A stretch of DNA of 64,000 nucleotides from Cocos nucifera (lineage: Eukaryota > Streptophyta > Magnoliopsida > Arecales > Arecaceae): positions 894,390 through 958,389 of the forward strand of contig QRFJ01000082.1 in NCBI GenBank assembly GCA_006176705.1, written 5' to 3'. Both the position numbers and the translations under genes were made by a program. Shown here in pieces: positions 46,931-59,365 of the stretch (its first letter is position 1; each line of letters starts with the position of its first letter). The notes under the pieces were generated by a model. It was not told the DNA's origin. It worked only from the letters and a program-made list of their open reading frames with translations, and did not search any database.

Positions 46931-47105
46931 ATAATAAAACAATATAAAATTTTTAATTTTTTATATATTTTATCTAATAAATGCAAAGATATATATAATG
47001 TAACAAAAAATATAAGTAAATATTATAAATACAAGAATATTTTTAAAATGCTCTAATTTTATTATCGAATAAAATTTATTATAATATTTTTTAAAAAGAA
47101 ATATA

Positions 47106-48835
47106 TCAGAAGTCTCCTAAATCTATATTGTCATCGTCGTCACCGAGAGATGGAGCACGAGCTAGAGGAGCTAGAGCTAGAATGTCGGCCAACATATCCT
47201 CAAGGTCCATGAAGTCTTCTCCAAAATACGAGCTGAGCCTTGTCACCATGACGCTCAGGATGCCCTTCAGATGAGATGTGCGCTCCTCAGTATGAGTAGC
47301 CCATGCCGTAGCTTGGTCTACCCGCGTCAATGCCTCCTCAAGCTACTCCCAATTGACGACACCAGAAGCATGTGAAGAGATACTTGCTTCAGACTAGTAG
47401 CTCATCAGCGCATGTCCGAGCCTCCATTGAATCCTCCTAGAGTGCTCAGGCCCGAAAATCTGAGATAGATAGTCATGGAGGCTAGACGTATCTGGGCCCT
47501 CGCTCGCGAGCGCATCTAACTGCTTTTATAATTATAAATTTAAATAAAATTTTATAAAGAATGCTATGATACTAATCATATATACTAATATATTTATTAC
47601 TTATAAAAATTCTTTCGATCGCTGCGTTCATCAGCCTACCCTTGTTATCCGTACGGTTAGATCGAAAGATCTCACTACAGCTGGGCATCACCTCCTCTCT
47701 CGTCAGCTATAATAATGGATTAGTTTATTAAAAATATATATAAAAAATATTAATTTAAGTTATAAACAAAGATTCAGAATTTATTATCTCTCTATGCATA
47801 CGACTGGCCATAGACTCACGATCTAGAGTGTGCGTGTATTCCTGGACTGTCCGATTCTCTTAGTTCTGATGGAAGATAGCCTAATAAGTATTCAAATAAA
47901 TAATAAATATTTAAATAATATTTAAATATAATTTTAAGCATATTGAAAAATTTAAAAGTTAAAAATTTTATCTCGAACTCCTGGCTCCTCCAATGTCTAA
48001 CCATCCCCTCCCAGTGACTCGGGGGATAGTTCTATATCTAAGAAACAAACTCCTCTAGAGTGTCTCGTCGGTGCTCGAGCCATTTTCTATAGAGCTTGAT
48101 CTTGTAGCCCCGGTATAACTCTCCAATCTTCTTCAGTCGGGCATGTCGAGCCATCTCATGATCCAAAAAGTTGTACCTTCTTTATACAAAAATTATCAAA
48201 AGTCAATTACCAAATTATTCTAATCAAAATGTAAACATATCAAATGCATAAATATAATTAAGATACATTTATCCATATCTCCTTCCATACTCGGTCCCTG
48301 ACATCAAGATCTATCAATTATCAGTCTATGGGCAATATCGAAATGATGTCGAACCACCTCATAAGCACTCCAAAAAAAGAATGCATCTCCCGCATGGTCT
48401 TTCCTACTAGCATCTCATTCGCATCATACTGCACCATCACCTGATGCTGGTAGTTTTATACATGCAGCATGCGTGTAAGATCGTGAAATATCCTACTGGA
48501 TGATGCACCTATAATAAAAATATATTATGCAAATAAATAAGTATATAAATACTATATAAATAAATAAATAAATAATATAATAAAAATGTACACTCATATG
48601 TCGGTGTCGGAGTATGTGTCGAAGATGTAACTATCGGTGGAGGCTCAGATATCGATGGTGGAGTAAATGCCCACGGTGGAGTAGATGTCGATGGTTCGTA
48701 GGCAGTCGATACGAAGGTTGATGGAGTATACTCTGACTGCGACTCAGATGCAGAGCTCCGCGTAACCCGTCGAGAGGGGGGGTAAAAGCTAGATAACGTT
48801 TCGATGCCATCATAACCTGCAATGTTAATGAACAT
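47106..48835 (-). pseudogene. TNPA-like protein of CACTA (Transposase_24 type), broken
   Basis: Read from 48835 downward. The first exon region starts MFINIAGYDGIETLSSF and is Ser/Thr/Pro-rich. Degenerate pieces follow near 47800-48180 (ARHARLKKIGELYRGYKIKL and the HWRSQEF block). Then comes the C-terminal LDALASEGPDTSSLHDYLSQ and GPEHSRRIQWRLGHALM (47400-47520), and finally a coiled segment ending SLGDDDDNIDLGDF at 47106. This block order matches the plant Ptta/En/Spm Transposase_24 family, whose members bind subterminal repeats and aid transposition. Stops and frameshifts interrupt it, and some interruptions may be introns I cannot resolve. Confidence 0.75.
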
Positions 48836-48915
48836 TAATTAATATAATATATTGAATAATAATATTAGTATAGCATCAATAAATAGACTTTAATTTTTAT
48901 ACCAGAATGTTAAAG

Positions 48916-51900
48916 TTATCGCCTAGTGGCATCTACAATATGGACATCACTATCGCTCCTAATAAATGTATCTGGGATATCGATAGTACCAAATAAGTTT
49001 TGTTCTAGAAGAATATTTTGCATGCATAATTCAACATCATCATCAACTTCGATATCATCAAAAATATACCTAGGCACCATCCTCACAACAATACTCCATT
49101 GAGGCTCCAAGGGATCACTAACGTAGAAGACTTGACTAGCTTGGAAGGCAAGTATATACGATTTTTTAGTATGGAGATGGCGTTGCATATTAATGAGAGT
49201 AAAACCACACTTATCAGTCTTCATCTCTGACTGTGATAAGATGTCAAATCAATCATACTTCATCAACGCAATCCTTCTTTTAGAATAATAGTCCAAGATG
49301 ACTGTCTTCTCCACCATACTATAATAGTTCAAATCCTTCGTAAGAGGCTATGAATCCCTCGAACTAGCATAACATCTAATGGTGGCTCTCAACATCATGT
49401 CACTATTTTGTGTTGTCATGTTTATGAACCTGCTATGAATATTAAATTTATAGCAATTAATGACGAGCTATTTATACTCACGCACGATATGATTAAAGTC
49501 CATTGAAAGAGCACGCACTTCAAGACTTACATCATCGAGTGGTAATTTCTATACCTAATTAAGGAGATGACATCTAATTAGTAAATATATTCAAATAAGT
49601 TGCATAAGATAAGAATACATAATCGCTTACAAGATCTTTGAACCATTCAGAAAATTCTTTGCTGTGCATTTTCTCTTTCTTCCGTATTTTTAGAGCATCA
49701 TATTTTACTTTTATGACCTTTTTATATTTGCTGCATGCACAAAAAATAAATTTAGATATAATTAAATATTTTTTTTAATTATTATAAAATAAATAAGGCT
49801 GAGTGACTCACCTTATATATGGCTTAATGACATCACAGTTGAAGAGCATGTAGCGGTACGCCTTATCTCTTTCCTCAATGCTTAAATCAGTGAGACGGTA
49901 TGACGTAGAAAGTTCATCTGGCTGTGGAATAGACTCAAATGCAGGCTCAATTAGCTCATACCGATCATCCTAATTTCTTATTGGTCGATTATGATATGTC
50001 TCGAACTTGTTTAAATACATAATACAAAAATCCATACACTCTTGATCCAAATAATCTTCTACTATGGATCTCTCCGGGTAATTCATATTTCTTACATAAG
50101 ATTTCAAAGTTTGAATATTTCTCTCGATAGGATACATCCATCAACAGAATACTGGGCCTCCAAGTATAACTTTTCTCGCAAGGTGCATAGTGAGATGCAT
50201 TATAATCATGAAAAATAATGATAGAAATATCTTCTCCAGATCACATAATATAGTCACCACCCTTGCGTTCATTTTCTTCATGTCTTTTTTAAGCAACCTC
50301 TTTGCATAAATATCTCTATAAAAATTACAAAGATAAATAACAGTCATTCTGATATTTTTTAGCAACATGCGGCGAATAGCTATTAGAATCAATTCCTACA
50401 TCAGCACATGATAATTATGAGTCTTCAATCCCCCAAGTTTGACATTCTTACTATTCACACGCTTTGATATGTTGCTTGAGTATCCATCTGAAATCTTTAT
50501 GTTCTCCAACACATGAAGAAATATGAACCGTTCGAAGATATTCATAACATAGCATGTACGAGGGAGCCTCCACTATTCTTTTCTTATCGGCTCCGATCAG
50601 ATGGAGTGATCTCTTAATATTTCATTCTTTCAAGTCAAATTGAAAATTCAAGTCATCCTTGGTCTTATCTTTGATATTCAAGATTGTTGCTAATAGCAGC
50701 TCGCACACATTCTTTTCAATATGCATTATATCTAAGCAGTAGCACAATAAGTTTGTCTTCCAATATGGCAAGTCAAAGAAGATTATCTTTTTTTTTCAAT
50801 TAAAGTTTGTGTCATCTTTCTTTAATTGACGCTTTCTTTTCTTACCATCAATGGAATCATCTTTTTCAAATTCAATACTGAGATCATCCAACTTTCTCAG
50901 TACATTACTCTCAGATGTCTGGCTAGGCACCTCATCTTCTTCAACAGTATCATTGAAGGAGCATGTGTTCCTTCTATATGAATGGTTTCGATGGAGAAAA
51001 CGTCGATGCCCCATATAGCTAAAGCTTCTTCGATGTATCAACCTTCTAAATCGGATGTTTTTTTCATAAATCGAGCATGCTAACTCACTTTTGATGCTCC
51101 AACCCGACATTAAGGCATAGGCTAGAAAGTCATTTATTGTCCATAAAAGTACTGCGCGCATGGAGAATGACTCATTCAGCAAAGCATCAAAAGTTGAAAC
51201 ATCTTGAATATTTCATAACTGTTTCAGTTCGACAATAAGAGGCTGTAAATAAATATCAATGTCATTACCTACCTCCATCGATCCAGGGATGAGCACTGTC
51301 ATGAAAGCAAAGAATTTTTTCATACACATCCATAATGAAAGATTGTAAATATGAATAAATATTGGCCATACACTATGGACGGTATTCATATGCTTGAATG
51401 GGTTGAAACTGTCGTACAATAAGCCCAACCTTACATTACATATCTCTTATGCAAAATCAGAATGTAATTCATTAAGCTTCTGCCATGCCTCTCCATCAGT
51501 CGAATACCTCAATGCACCATCTTTTGTTCGGTTCTCTTCATGCCATCTCATATCTTTCGATGTCATTACCGACATAACAATTTTTGTAATCTCAGAATCA
51601 AAGAAAAGTACCATATTAACTTTTAAGGTACACGTTATTCTATTTCCATCTTAATATACCGCATCTCATGCACTCATTTTGGTTAACATCTCCCTTCCAA
51701 TAGAGCATGCAATCATTAAGACATGCATGTATCTTGGTGTAAGTAAAATCCAATTGTTCAATAATCTTCGATGTCTCATAATTATTCTTCAAAATTTATA
51801 TATCATCCGAAAGAATATCCTCCAAAAACTCTAATATGCAGTTTACTCCATTATTACTAAACTCATTGAAGCATTTCATATGATACAATTGGATTAAGAA

Positions 51901-52347
51901 CTCCAGCTTCGTCATCTTTTCACATTTAGGATACAATGGAACATTAGCATCCTCCATCAACTTGCAGACTTTCTCTACTTCCTCACTATTTATTGTTCCA
52001 CCAACCATAGGATCAGGCATGGATGTAGATGCACCGTCATTATGGCCAACAAATGAAAAAATATCACAAACCATTTATTCCACTCTTCCATCATGTTGAT
52101 TGCCTTCTTGCGGCCTGCCCTCACCATGTTGGTCTCAATAAATTTTATAACCGACTTTAAAGTCATAAATAGTAAGGTGATCATTGACATCTTGATGAGG
52201 TAGCTACGGTCCATCCATGTACTTTTTACAAGAATATTGAATCAGTCCATGGTTCTCAAATTTTTTTATAGCAAAATCAAAAAATTTTTGAAGTCTAGCC
52301 TCATATTCTGGTGAGAGCCTGCTAAACTTCATCCATTTCTTATCCAT
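48916..52347 (-). pseudogene. TNP2 (TNPD-like) transposase of CACTA, broken
   Basis: The minus-strand frame opens near 52347 with MDKKWMKFSRLSPEYEARLQ, equivalent to the TNP2 N-terminus. Recognisable TNP2 blocks are CLNDCMLYWK (near 51700), DSFNPFKHMNTVHSVWP and LSLWMCMKKFF (51310-51410), GNDIDIYLQPLIVELKQL (51213-51275), LLWTINDFLAYALMSGWS (51090-51145) and SYMGHRRFLHRNHSYRRN (about 50970-51020). DUF4218 follows at about 49850-50390 (CDLEKIFLSLFF, YPIERNIQTLKSYVRN) and DUF4216 at 48916-49224 (YILAFQASQVFYVSDPLEPQ). TNP2 catalyses cut-and-paste excision at the CACTA ends. At least ten stops or shifts break the frame. Confidence 0.88.
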
Positions 52348-52349
52348 TT

Positions 52350-53014
52350 TAAAAATGATGATACTGCAATTAAATTATGTGTGGAACTTAAATTATATAC
52401 TAATGCATTATAAACAAATATATATTATAAATAAAAAAATATATCATAAATAGAAATTAAAATAAATATCATGTGTGGAACTCATATTAAATATCATTTT
52501 TAGATATGCAATAAATGCATCCTATCACCAACTAATAGATAAAAATATGTGCTATCCCATTCAAAAATTATATTAATTTTATAGGTTCATTATAGTAATC
52601 AAACAATATGTAATAAAAATTGAATGAAATTTCAGCAGTATTTCTTCTTAGTTCTCCTATATAGAAAGAATAAAAGAAAAATACTATCCAAAATTTTATT
52701 CAAAATTTTTAGCATACTGTTTGATTACTACAATTACCTATAGAATTATTTATAATTTTAAATTATCTAAATTAGATAATCAATTGATCATTGTAAATAA
52801 TTCTCTTATTCATATAATTACATATAAATGTATAAATGTCGGAGATTATGTATACTAATCAATTGACGGGTCTATTATTATGTAATGCAATAAACAAAAG
52901 TAATAAGATATAAACATCCGAAAAGTGTTATGCAATAAATTCTACAACATAAATTATATCTATAAATAATTAAGGATGAGCAATAAATAATTTTACTTTT
53001 TATTAGTGGTGGAA
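52350..53014. other. AT-rich untranslated part of CACTA
   Basis: Very AT-rich with no coding frame. It lies on the 5' side of the minus-strand TNP2 gene and may be leader or intron. Confidence 0.5.
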
Positions 53015-53340
53015 GGTTCTCTTAGCGGTCGGCATGGCCTATGATCGCGGGCATGGCCCAAAACCCACCGATGGGGGTGAGGATTCTCTTAATGGTCGGC
53101 ACAGCTCACAACCACCAATACGGCCCAGAATCCATTGATAATGATTTTCTTATCGACTGGCATGACCTACAGCCGAGGGCATGGCCCCAAACCCACCGGT
53201 GGGGGTGAGGGTTCTCTTAACGATTGGCATAGCTCACGATCGCCGATATGGTCCAGAACCCATCGACAATGATTTTCTTATCGACCGACACGGTTCAAGG
53301 ATTGTCTACGATCGCCGACATGGCATGATTCAAGGCTACC
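53015..53340. repeat. Minisatellite of alternating 67- and 61-bp units
   Basis: Units open with g(g/a)ttctctta or gattttcttat and contain ggcatgg and gg(t/c)ccagaaccca. They begin at about 53015, 53082, 53143, 53210 and 53271. Odd and even units pair into a higher-order period of about 128 bp. It is inside the CACTA element, upstream of TNP2. Confidence 0.75.
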
Positions 53341-53639
53341 ACCACGATATGACCCAGAACCCACGACATGCAGATAATTATAATATTTATAATAAATATT
53401 TATAATATTTATTATAAATATTCTAAAAATTATTATAAATATTATAAATAATTAATAAATAATATTATAAAATTAAAATAAATTATACCTATGACTATGG
53501 AGAAGGGGTCGCACTGAAAGCTTCGAGGATCATCGGCGACGGTGCTAGAGGAAGATGACGGCGCTAGAGATAACCTGCGAAATAAAAGCAAGATAGTAAG
53601 GTAGAGAAAGAGAAAAAAAGAGAGAGAAAGAGGGGAGAG

Positions 53640-54170
53640 AGAGGAAGAGGCGGCTTGAGGGGGCACCATTACGAGGAGGCTCGAGGAGGGGGCGGCCCGA
53701 GGGGTGGGAGTGGCAGGGGTTGGGGGGTTGAGCATGGACGGGTGAGGGGCACCGAGAGGCAGGGGCGGTCGGGATGGAGGGGCGGGGGGTGCACGATGAT
53801 GGGGAGGGGTGGCCTGGAAGGTGGGGATGGCGGGGCTAGGGGAGGGGTGCGTGGTGATGGGGAGGGGCAGCTCGAGAGGTGGGGTGGCGGGGTCGGGGGA
53901 GGGGGTGCACGGTGATGGGGAGGGGTGGCCCGGGGAGGTGGGGGTGACAGGGTCGGGGGAGGGGGGTGCACGGTGATGGAAAGGGGCGGCCTAGGAGGTG
54001 GGGGTGGCGGGGGTTGGGGGAACGATTGGAGTGGGGTGGGGAGGGGTCGAGAGCAGAGGGCGGTCAGAGATGGGGGGTGAGCAGGGAGGAGGGGGGCACC
54101 AAGAGGTGGGGGCAGTCGGGGATGGGGGGTGAGCGGGGAGGAGGGGCGACACCGACTGAGAAAGGAGAGG
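53640..54170. repeat. G-rich minisatellite in CACTA
   Basis: Repeated units of about 55-65 bp contain ggggtgcacggtgatgggg, aggtgggggtggc and gggtcgggggag. The plus strand has many runs of three to six G. On the minus strand it reads as a Pro-rich open frame (53669-54250), which I regard as a by-product of composition. Confidence 0.8.
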
Positions 54171-54270
54171 AGCAGGATCTCATCGACGGCGAAGAGCAAG
54201 GAGGGAGGGAGATAGAGAGAGAGAAAGATAGAGGGCACGGGAGAAATCAATTTGAAAAATTTTAATTTAA

Positions 54271-55660
54271 CCTATGGTAGTGATTTTTGAACCACTACCA
54301 TAGGTCCATGGCAGTGGTTAGAAGTCTATGACAGCGGTTTTTTAATCACTGCCGTGGACCTATGGCAGCGGTTTAAGTAACCACTGCTATATATTAAAAA
54401 TTAATTTCTGCTCTAAATATTATATAATTTTAAAATTTAATGTTCATCTTTATCATTCATTATCTAAATAATTATCATTAGAGTGTCATCACAAAAGATC
54501 GCCTCGATCCGATGGCCCTAGCTTCATCGATCAGAAAAATTTAATTTCGACGATCACGAATGACGATGCGATGATCTGATAGATGAAGACCTTCAATTGA
54601 TCTAAAAATCTATAATAATGATCTTGATGATATTTATAACATACTATCAAAGTTTTACTTTAATCAGATATCATTATCATGGTCATTTTAGTATGGAATA
54701 ATTTTGACCGTTAAATTAGAAACAAGCGATCAAAGGGCTAAACAGCGTTCGATTATGAGATAATTTTTTAGTTAAATGATCTTTGTCATAATTTTAATGA
54801 TTTTATATGGAGATGATCATAAAATTTTAATTATTTTTGTATGAACTATTCATGTTAAGCAGATATTATAAAAGTACGAGCATAACTACCAATGGAGTTT
54901 AAGAATGGTTATCAAGCGACGTATACTTTTGGATCATTCATAGATCTATGAGTTAAATTTTATAATCACCATCATAAAAATGATTAAAGTAGTAGCTAAT
55001 ATCATTTATGAAAAAAATTATCTCATAATCAAACGCCATTTGGCTTTTTGATCGCTTGTTTTTCATTTAACAATCGAAATCATTTCGTACTAAATTGATC
55101 ATGATAATGATATTTGATTGAAATAAAATTTTGATAGTATGCTACAAATATTATCAAGATCATCTTTGTAGATTTTTGGATCGATTGAAGATCTCCATTT
55201 ATCAAATCATCGCGTCATCATTTGTGGTCATCAAAATCGAATTTTTTTAATCGATGAAGATAGGATCATCGGATCGAGACGATCTTTTAAGACGATACTC
55301 TAATAGTAATTATTTAAATAATAAATGATGAAGATGGATATTAAATTTTAAAATTATATAATATTTAGAGTAAAAATACTAAAAAAATATGACATCGGTT
55401 TTATAGAACCGCTGCAACAGATCCGATCTATGGCAACGATTATAAAGAACTATTGCAACATGTTCGACCTATGGCAGCGGTTATAATGAACCGCTCCCAT
55501 AGGTCGGACATATGGTCGCGGTTCTATAAAACTGCTGCCATAGGTCGATCTATGGCAGCGGTTTATTGTAACTGCTGCCATAGGTCGGACCTATTGCAGC
55601 GGTTTTATAAAATTATTGCCATAAAATTTATTGCAGTGGTTTCAAAAATCTCTGCCATAA
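54271..55660. repeat. Long palindrome at the right end of CACTA
   Basis: The left arm (about 54271-54850) and right arm (about 54930-55660) are inverted copies. For example, ctctaaatattatataattt at 54411 is matched in reverse complement around 55353-55372, and gatcgcctcgatccgatg at 54499 pairs with the region near 55273-55290. The arms include ggcagcgg-type subterminal repeats outside and unique sequence inside, with a loop of about 80 bp. The left arm lacks the terminal CACTACTATAAA. Confidence 0.85.
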
Positions 55661-55678
55661 TTTTTTTTTATAGTAGTG
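55400..55678 (-). repeat. Right TIR and subterminal repeats of CACTA
   Basis: Many copies of ctatggcagcggttta and its inverse (actgctgccataggtcg) with period about 40-45 bp lead to the terminal TATAGTAGTG. It is the likely binding array for the TNPA-like protein and, by gene orientation, the promoter-side end. Confidence 0.85.
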
Positions 55679-56829
55679 GAGGGGGTCCGGCTTTGCCGAC
55701 GAGAGAGATCGAGAGAGGAAGAGAGGAAGATCGAGAGGGAGGGAGGGAGGGGTCTGGCCTCACCGTCGTTGCCGAGAGGGAGGGGGTCCGGCCTTGTCGG
55801 TGAGGAAGATCGAGAGAGGAAGAGAGGGAGATCGAGAGAGGAAAAGAGGGAGGAAGGGGTCCTTTTTAAAACTACTCCTGCCATTTTAAATGCCCAAATC
55901 AATTTAAAAACTTGAGACCAGGAGGTTGTATTTAATGTCTTTTCTATCCAGTATTTACATGTGATCTTTTTATTTAAAAGATAATTTTTTTTGACACTAG
56001 TCCCTGCAATCCACATGCAGGGATTAGGTCTCATTTTTGGCGTACATCATGGAACACACATGCCTGGACGACGTCAAATTTCGCATAAAGAACTTTCAAG
56101 CGATAACTCTTTCCTCCAATTTGAACTAGTGGTCGCAAGCCGCATCCGGGACTCTGTGTTAAAATGCGCAAGACGGGACCACTTAACCAGAGTCCTCCCT
56201 AGAAAATCGAACAAGATGCTAAATAAAACAATATATGTCCACTTGTTGGTAAAATTGATGCAAGTTCCTCGTGGAAAATTGGACTGGTGGTTGGCTTCTT
56301 GGATGTTCAACCTGGCAATTAACGTGTCCCCAAAGGAATGTTGAGGGGAGGTGGTTTTCGATGTAAACATTTTGTCCATCAAATTCTCCTCCAAACATGC
56401 ATTGCACCAAAATATTTCTTTTTGTTAATAAATGAAATGCCCCTTTGGATAACTAATCATCAAGGCTATTTTGGATTTTTATAGCTGCTGAGGATTCCAT
56501 TATCAAAAGAAAGGTTGTGATTCTAAACAATAGTTTTATTGCTCATGTAATGAGATCATTGAGCTTGGAGCTATTGGTCGGTAGGCCTCCTCATGTTAGC
56601 ACCTCAAAATGCATCCCAAAGTGGTGATGCTATGACCCTAACATAACAAGATCTCGAGTCTATCGAATCTGGATATTTTCGAATCTAAATATTAAATATT
56701 CAGATCCTACCCATTTACGTTATTGTTTATCGGATCTGAATAAACGGATCTGATGCTAATATCAGATTCGGATTCATCGGATAAATATCTATGGATCTCG
56801 GATCTAGATCCGATCCGTTGATAGCTCTA
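55679..56829. other. Intergenic DNA right of CACTA
   Basis: It starts with a GA-rich stretch (55680-55860: repeated gatcgagagaggaagag). This composition partly resembles the left flank of CACTA (46700-46789), consistent with one interrupted purine-rich target. Unassigned sequence follows, and then a GATCC/GAATCCGA-rich patch at 56650-56820. Confidence 0.5.
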
Positions 56830-57137
56830 TAGTGAAGATTTTGCTTGGAACAGGCAACGATTAGCATTGGAGGTATTTTTAATAACATTTTCATATAATT
56901 TTATAATCCTGGCTAGACTTCGCTTGTTTGTAAACCTGCAATTTTGCAAGCTCACCAACTTGTAATCTTGGTATCCTGAAGCTTGTAAAGCTCCAAAAAC
57001 CTGAAACCTATGATTTTCTGAAACCATCTAAGCTGTTTTTTTGACGAAACCTCCTGGAACAAGTCCCGTTCCATTGTAAATATTCTATCTATTAATAAAT
57101 GGGTGGTTTAACCTTCCACATGATAAAAAAAAAAAAA
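56830..57137 (+). mobile_element. LINE-like 3' end (truncated)
   Basis: The segment ends attaataaatgggtggttta, a short linker and a run of 13 A (57125-57137). This is the form of plant L1-type LINE 3' ends (an aataaa-containing 3' UTR with a gggtgg phrase, then poly-A). No reverse transcriptase is present, so it would be a 5'-truncated copy. The left limit is approximate and no target duplication was established. Confidence 0.4.
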
Positions 57138-58214
57138 TATTTTTATATAAATACATTAATTCAAGAAACAAGATTGCGAGCAATAATTTAATCAAATACT
57201 ATCACTTTATGCCTCTCAAAAAGGCTAATAATGACCATTGCAGCACTTAATACTGTATCCAAATGATCCAATTAAAATTAGATAAATAACAACTATTTTC
57301 TACTATAATACTCAATAATGAATTAATGATAACCATATGAAGTTGTTATCTTTACTGTAATGCTAGCTTCCATGGATTTTAACATGATACGTGAATTTAT
57401 CTTGCACATAAATTGCACATAGTTAAACAAGAAATGGAGCCAGATGACTCTACAATTATTTGTAAAACAAAATCCAGAAGAAATTGTGGCATATCATTAG
57501 GGAAACAATGGCTAGAACTTTAAAAATAGATCATGAAAATAAGTGGCACTAGCTTGTTAAGTTGATAAAGTCTTTTGTATTTTTACCAAGTAGCTTCATG
57601 TGTACCAAATCCCGTCTTCACTCGGATATAAGAGATTAAGGATTCGCAAGAAGGTTAACCCCACTTTATATAGCCACTACCTACAATCCTTTGCTACGAA
57701 ACTTTACTACGGTAGCCTGGGTCATTCCCAACGTCAATTTACTTGCCAACGTTTATAAGCTTTGCAAAATTTAGCTCCGACGTTTTCCAAAGCGTCACAA
57801 AAATGTCGAAAACAGAAATATAAAATATTATTTATCGACATTTCTTTTTCGCATCGTAACCAAATACCGACAACGCAAGCTGGCAGACAGTTTAAAGCGT
57901 CCTTTGTGATGACGCTTTATTATGTCGGCAAGTACAGATTAAGTGATGACAAAGGAAACAATAACTTTTGAATGCTTCGACAAGCTGTGACTTGATGATA
58001 ATTTAAAGCATCGTTAAATAACGATATAATTTTGCTTGAAACAATGCATTTTAAAAGCAACGGCAAGGCCGAAGATTTATGATATTCTTTAGCATTAAAA
58101 AAAAACATATACTAAAACCTATATAAATTTAATACATCAATCTATATAATAGTACCAACATAAATCAAACACACGAACAAAAAAATTGTAATAACACAAT
58201 ATCCCTCTCTCCCA
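57138..58214. other. Intergenic DNA with CACTA-like subterminal motifs
   Basis: There is no gene. Between about 57690 and 58070 phrases such as ccgacgttttccaaagcgtc and gacgctttattatgtcggca recur in both orientations, resembling a CACTA subterminal region. No clear CACTA left terminus was found. Confidence 0.35.
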
Positions 58215-58224
58215 CGCGCGCGCG

Positions 58225-58282
<58 letters not shown>
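58215..58282. repeat. Compound microsatellite (CG)(CT)(CA)(TA)
   Basis: Four dinucleotide runs in direct succession: cg, ct, ca and ta, each of about 5-11 repeats. Confidence 0.95.
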
Positions 58283-59114
58283 ATAAAATAAAAAATAATA
58301 TATATATATATATAATTTAAAAATAAATTTCTTCGAGCATAGTCATCATCTCTTCAATTGCTGAAGCTATCAAAAATCTATAAAAAAATATAAAATTTTA
58401 AAAAATAAAAATATAAAATTTATAAAATATTCAAATCATTAAGCCTATGTGAAAATATACATGTAGTTAGGTACTTATTTATCCTAGAGACCATAAATAT
58501 CTACAATAAGGATGTCAGATGTTCAACTTGAGTCCTCAAGGAGTGTATCTTTATGTCATATCTTCAACCTATTGCCTTCAAGTAGCCTCCATAAATGCTT
58601 ATGACATGCTCCATAATAAGGGATAAAGATCTCTTTTATATTTAAACAAAATGATTATATTTTAATATTTAGAAAATAAAACTATAAATTATTATATAAA
58701 ATTATTATAATCCCTAACAAAACTATCATCCCGGGTGGGTATAAGTCATCTCATAAAACTCCATCAGACCCCTTCTCAAGCTTTTTCGACTACCAAAAAA
58801 AATATATTTTATAAAATATATGGTCAATGATATATGACATATAATGCAAGATACTTATGATATATATTGTATAATGTGTGATAAATGATACATGGTTCAA
58901 TAAGCATTAAAATTTCAAATTTAATTAAAGAAGTCTAAAAGTTTCGGTAAAACTTCACGATGATACATAGTACATGATACATAATACATAATTTTATTAG
59001 AAAGCATAAGTGTATCTATATAAATCAAATTAGTCTAACAAAGAGTTTCTAATATGGCAAAAAGTTTGAAAAAAGTATATGAATTCTTGTCTGCACCGCA
59101 CATAACTCTTGGAT

Positions 59115-59115
<1 letters not shown>
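58283..59115. other. AT-rich intergenic DNA
   Basis: No coding frame, RNA gene or terminal repeats were recognised. Confidence 0.4.

Positions 59116-59162
<47 letters not shown>
59116..59162. repeat. (TA)n microsatellite, about 23 repeats
   Basis: An uninterrupted TA run, 47 bp long. Confidence 0.97.
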
Positions 59163-59165
<3 letters not shown>

Positions 59166-59329
59166 AAGAGACTAAGCTACTCATGTAGCTCTACCAATAA
59201 TATAATATATTTATGAAATAAAGTAAATAGTGTGATATATCTTATATATATTAGTATCATAAAAGACATCAAAATATATTACGATACATATAAATATCAT
59301 TAAATTATGATACTTATAAAAAGCATCAA

Positions 59330-59365
59330 TAATTTAAGTCGGCAAAACTACTCTCTTCTATAGTG
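59330..59365. mobile_element. Possible CACTA terminus
   Basis: aagtcggcaaaactactctc, then ttctatagtg; in reverse complement this starts CACTATAGAAGAGAG and contains a GCCGAC motif like the array at 57690-58070. It might close a non-autonomous CACTA whose left end is lost. Confidence 0.3.

Larger units (their letters stand above)
46790..55678 (-). mobile_element. CACTA (En/Spm) DNA transposon, full length
   Basis: The left end is CACTACTAAAG and the right end, read inverted, is CACTACTATAAAA. Both are flanked by the 3-bp target duplication gag (46787-46789 and 55679-55681), the size produced by CACTA elements. Subterminal repeats built on ggcagcggtt occur at both ends (46808-46930 and 55400-55660). 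Internal genes on the minus strand encode the two CACTA proteins, TNP2 and a TNPA-like protein. The coding regions are disrupted, so it is non-autonomous in its present state. The promoter-side (right) end carries minisatellites and a long palindrome. Confidence 0.93.

Noticed and set aside
53669..54250. 193-codon Pro-rich minus-strand frame
   Set aside because: It comes from the C-rich strand of the minisatellite and has no domain or stable unit phase.
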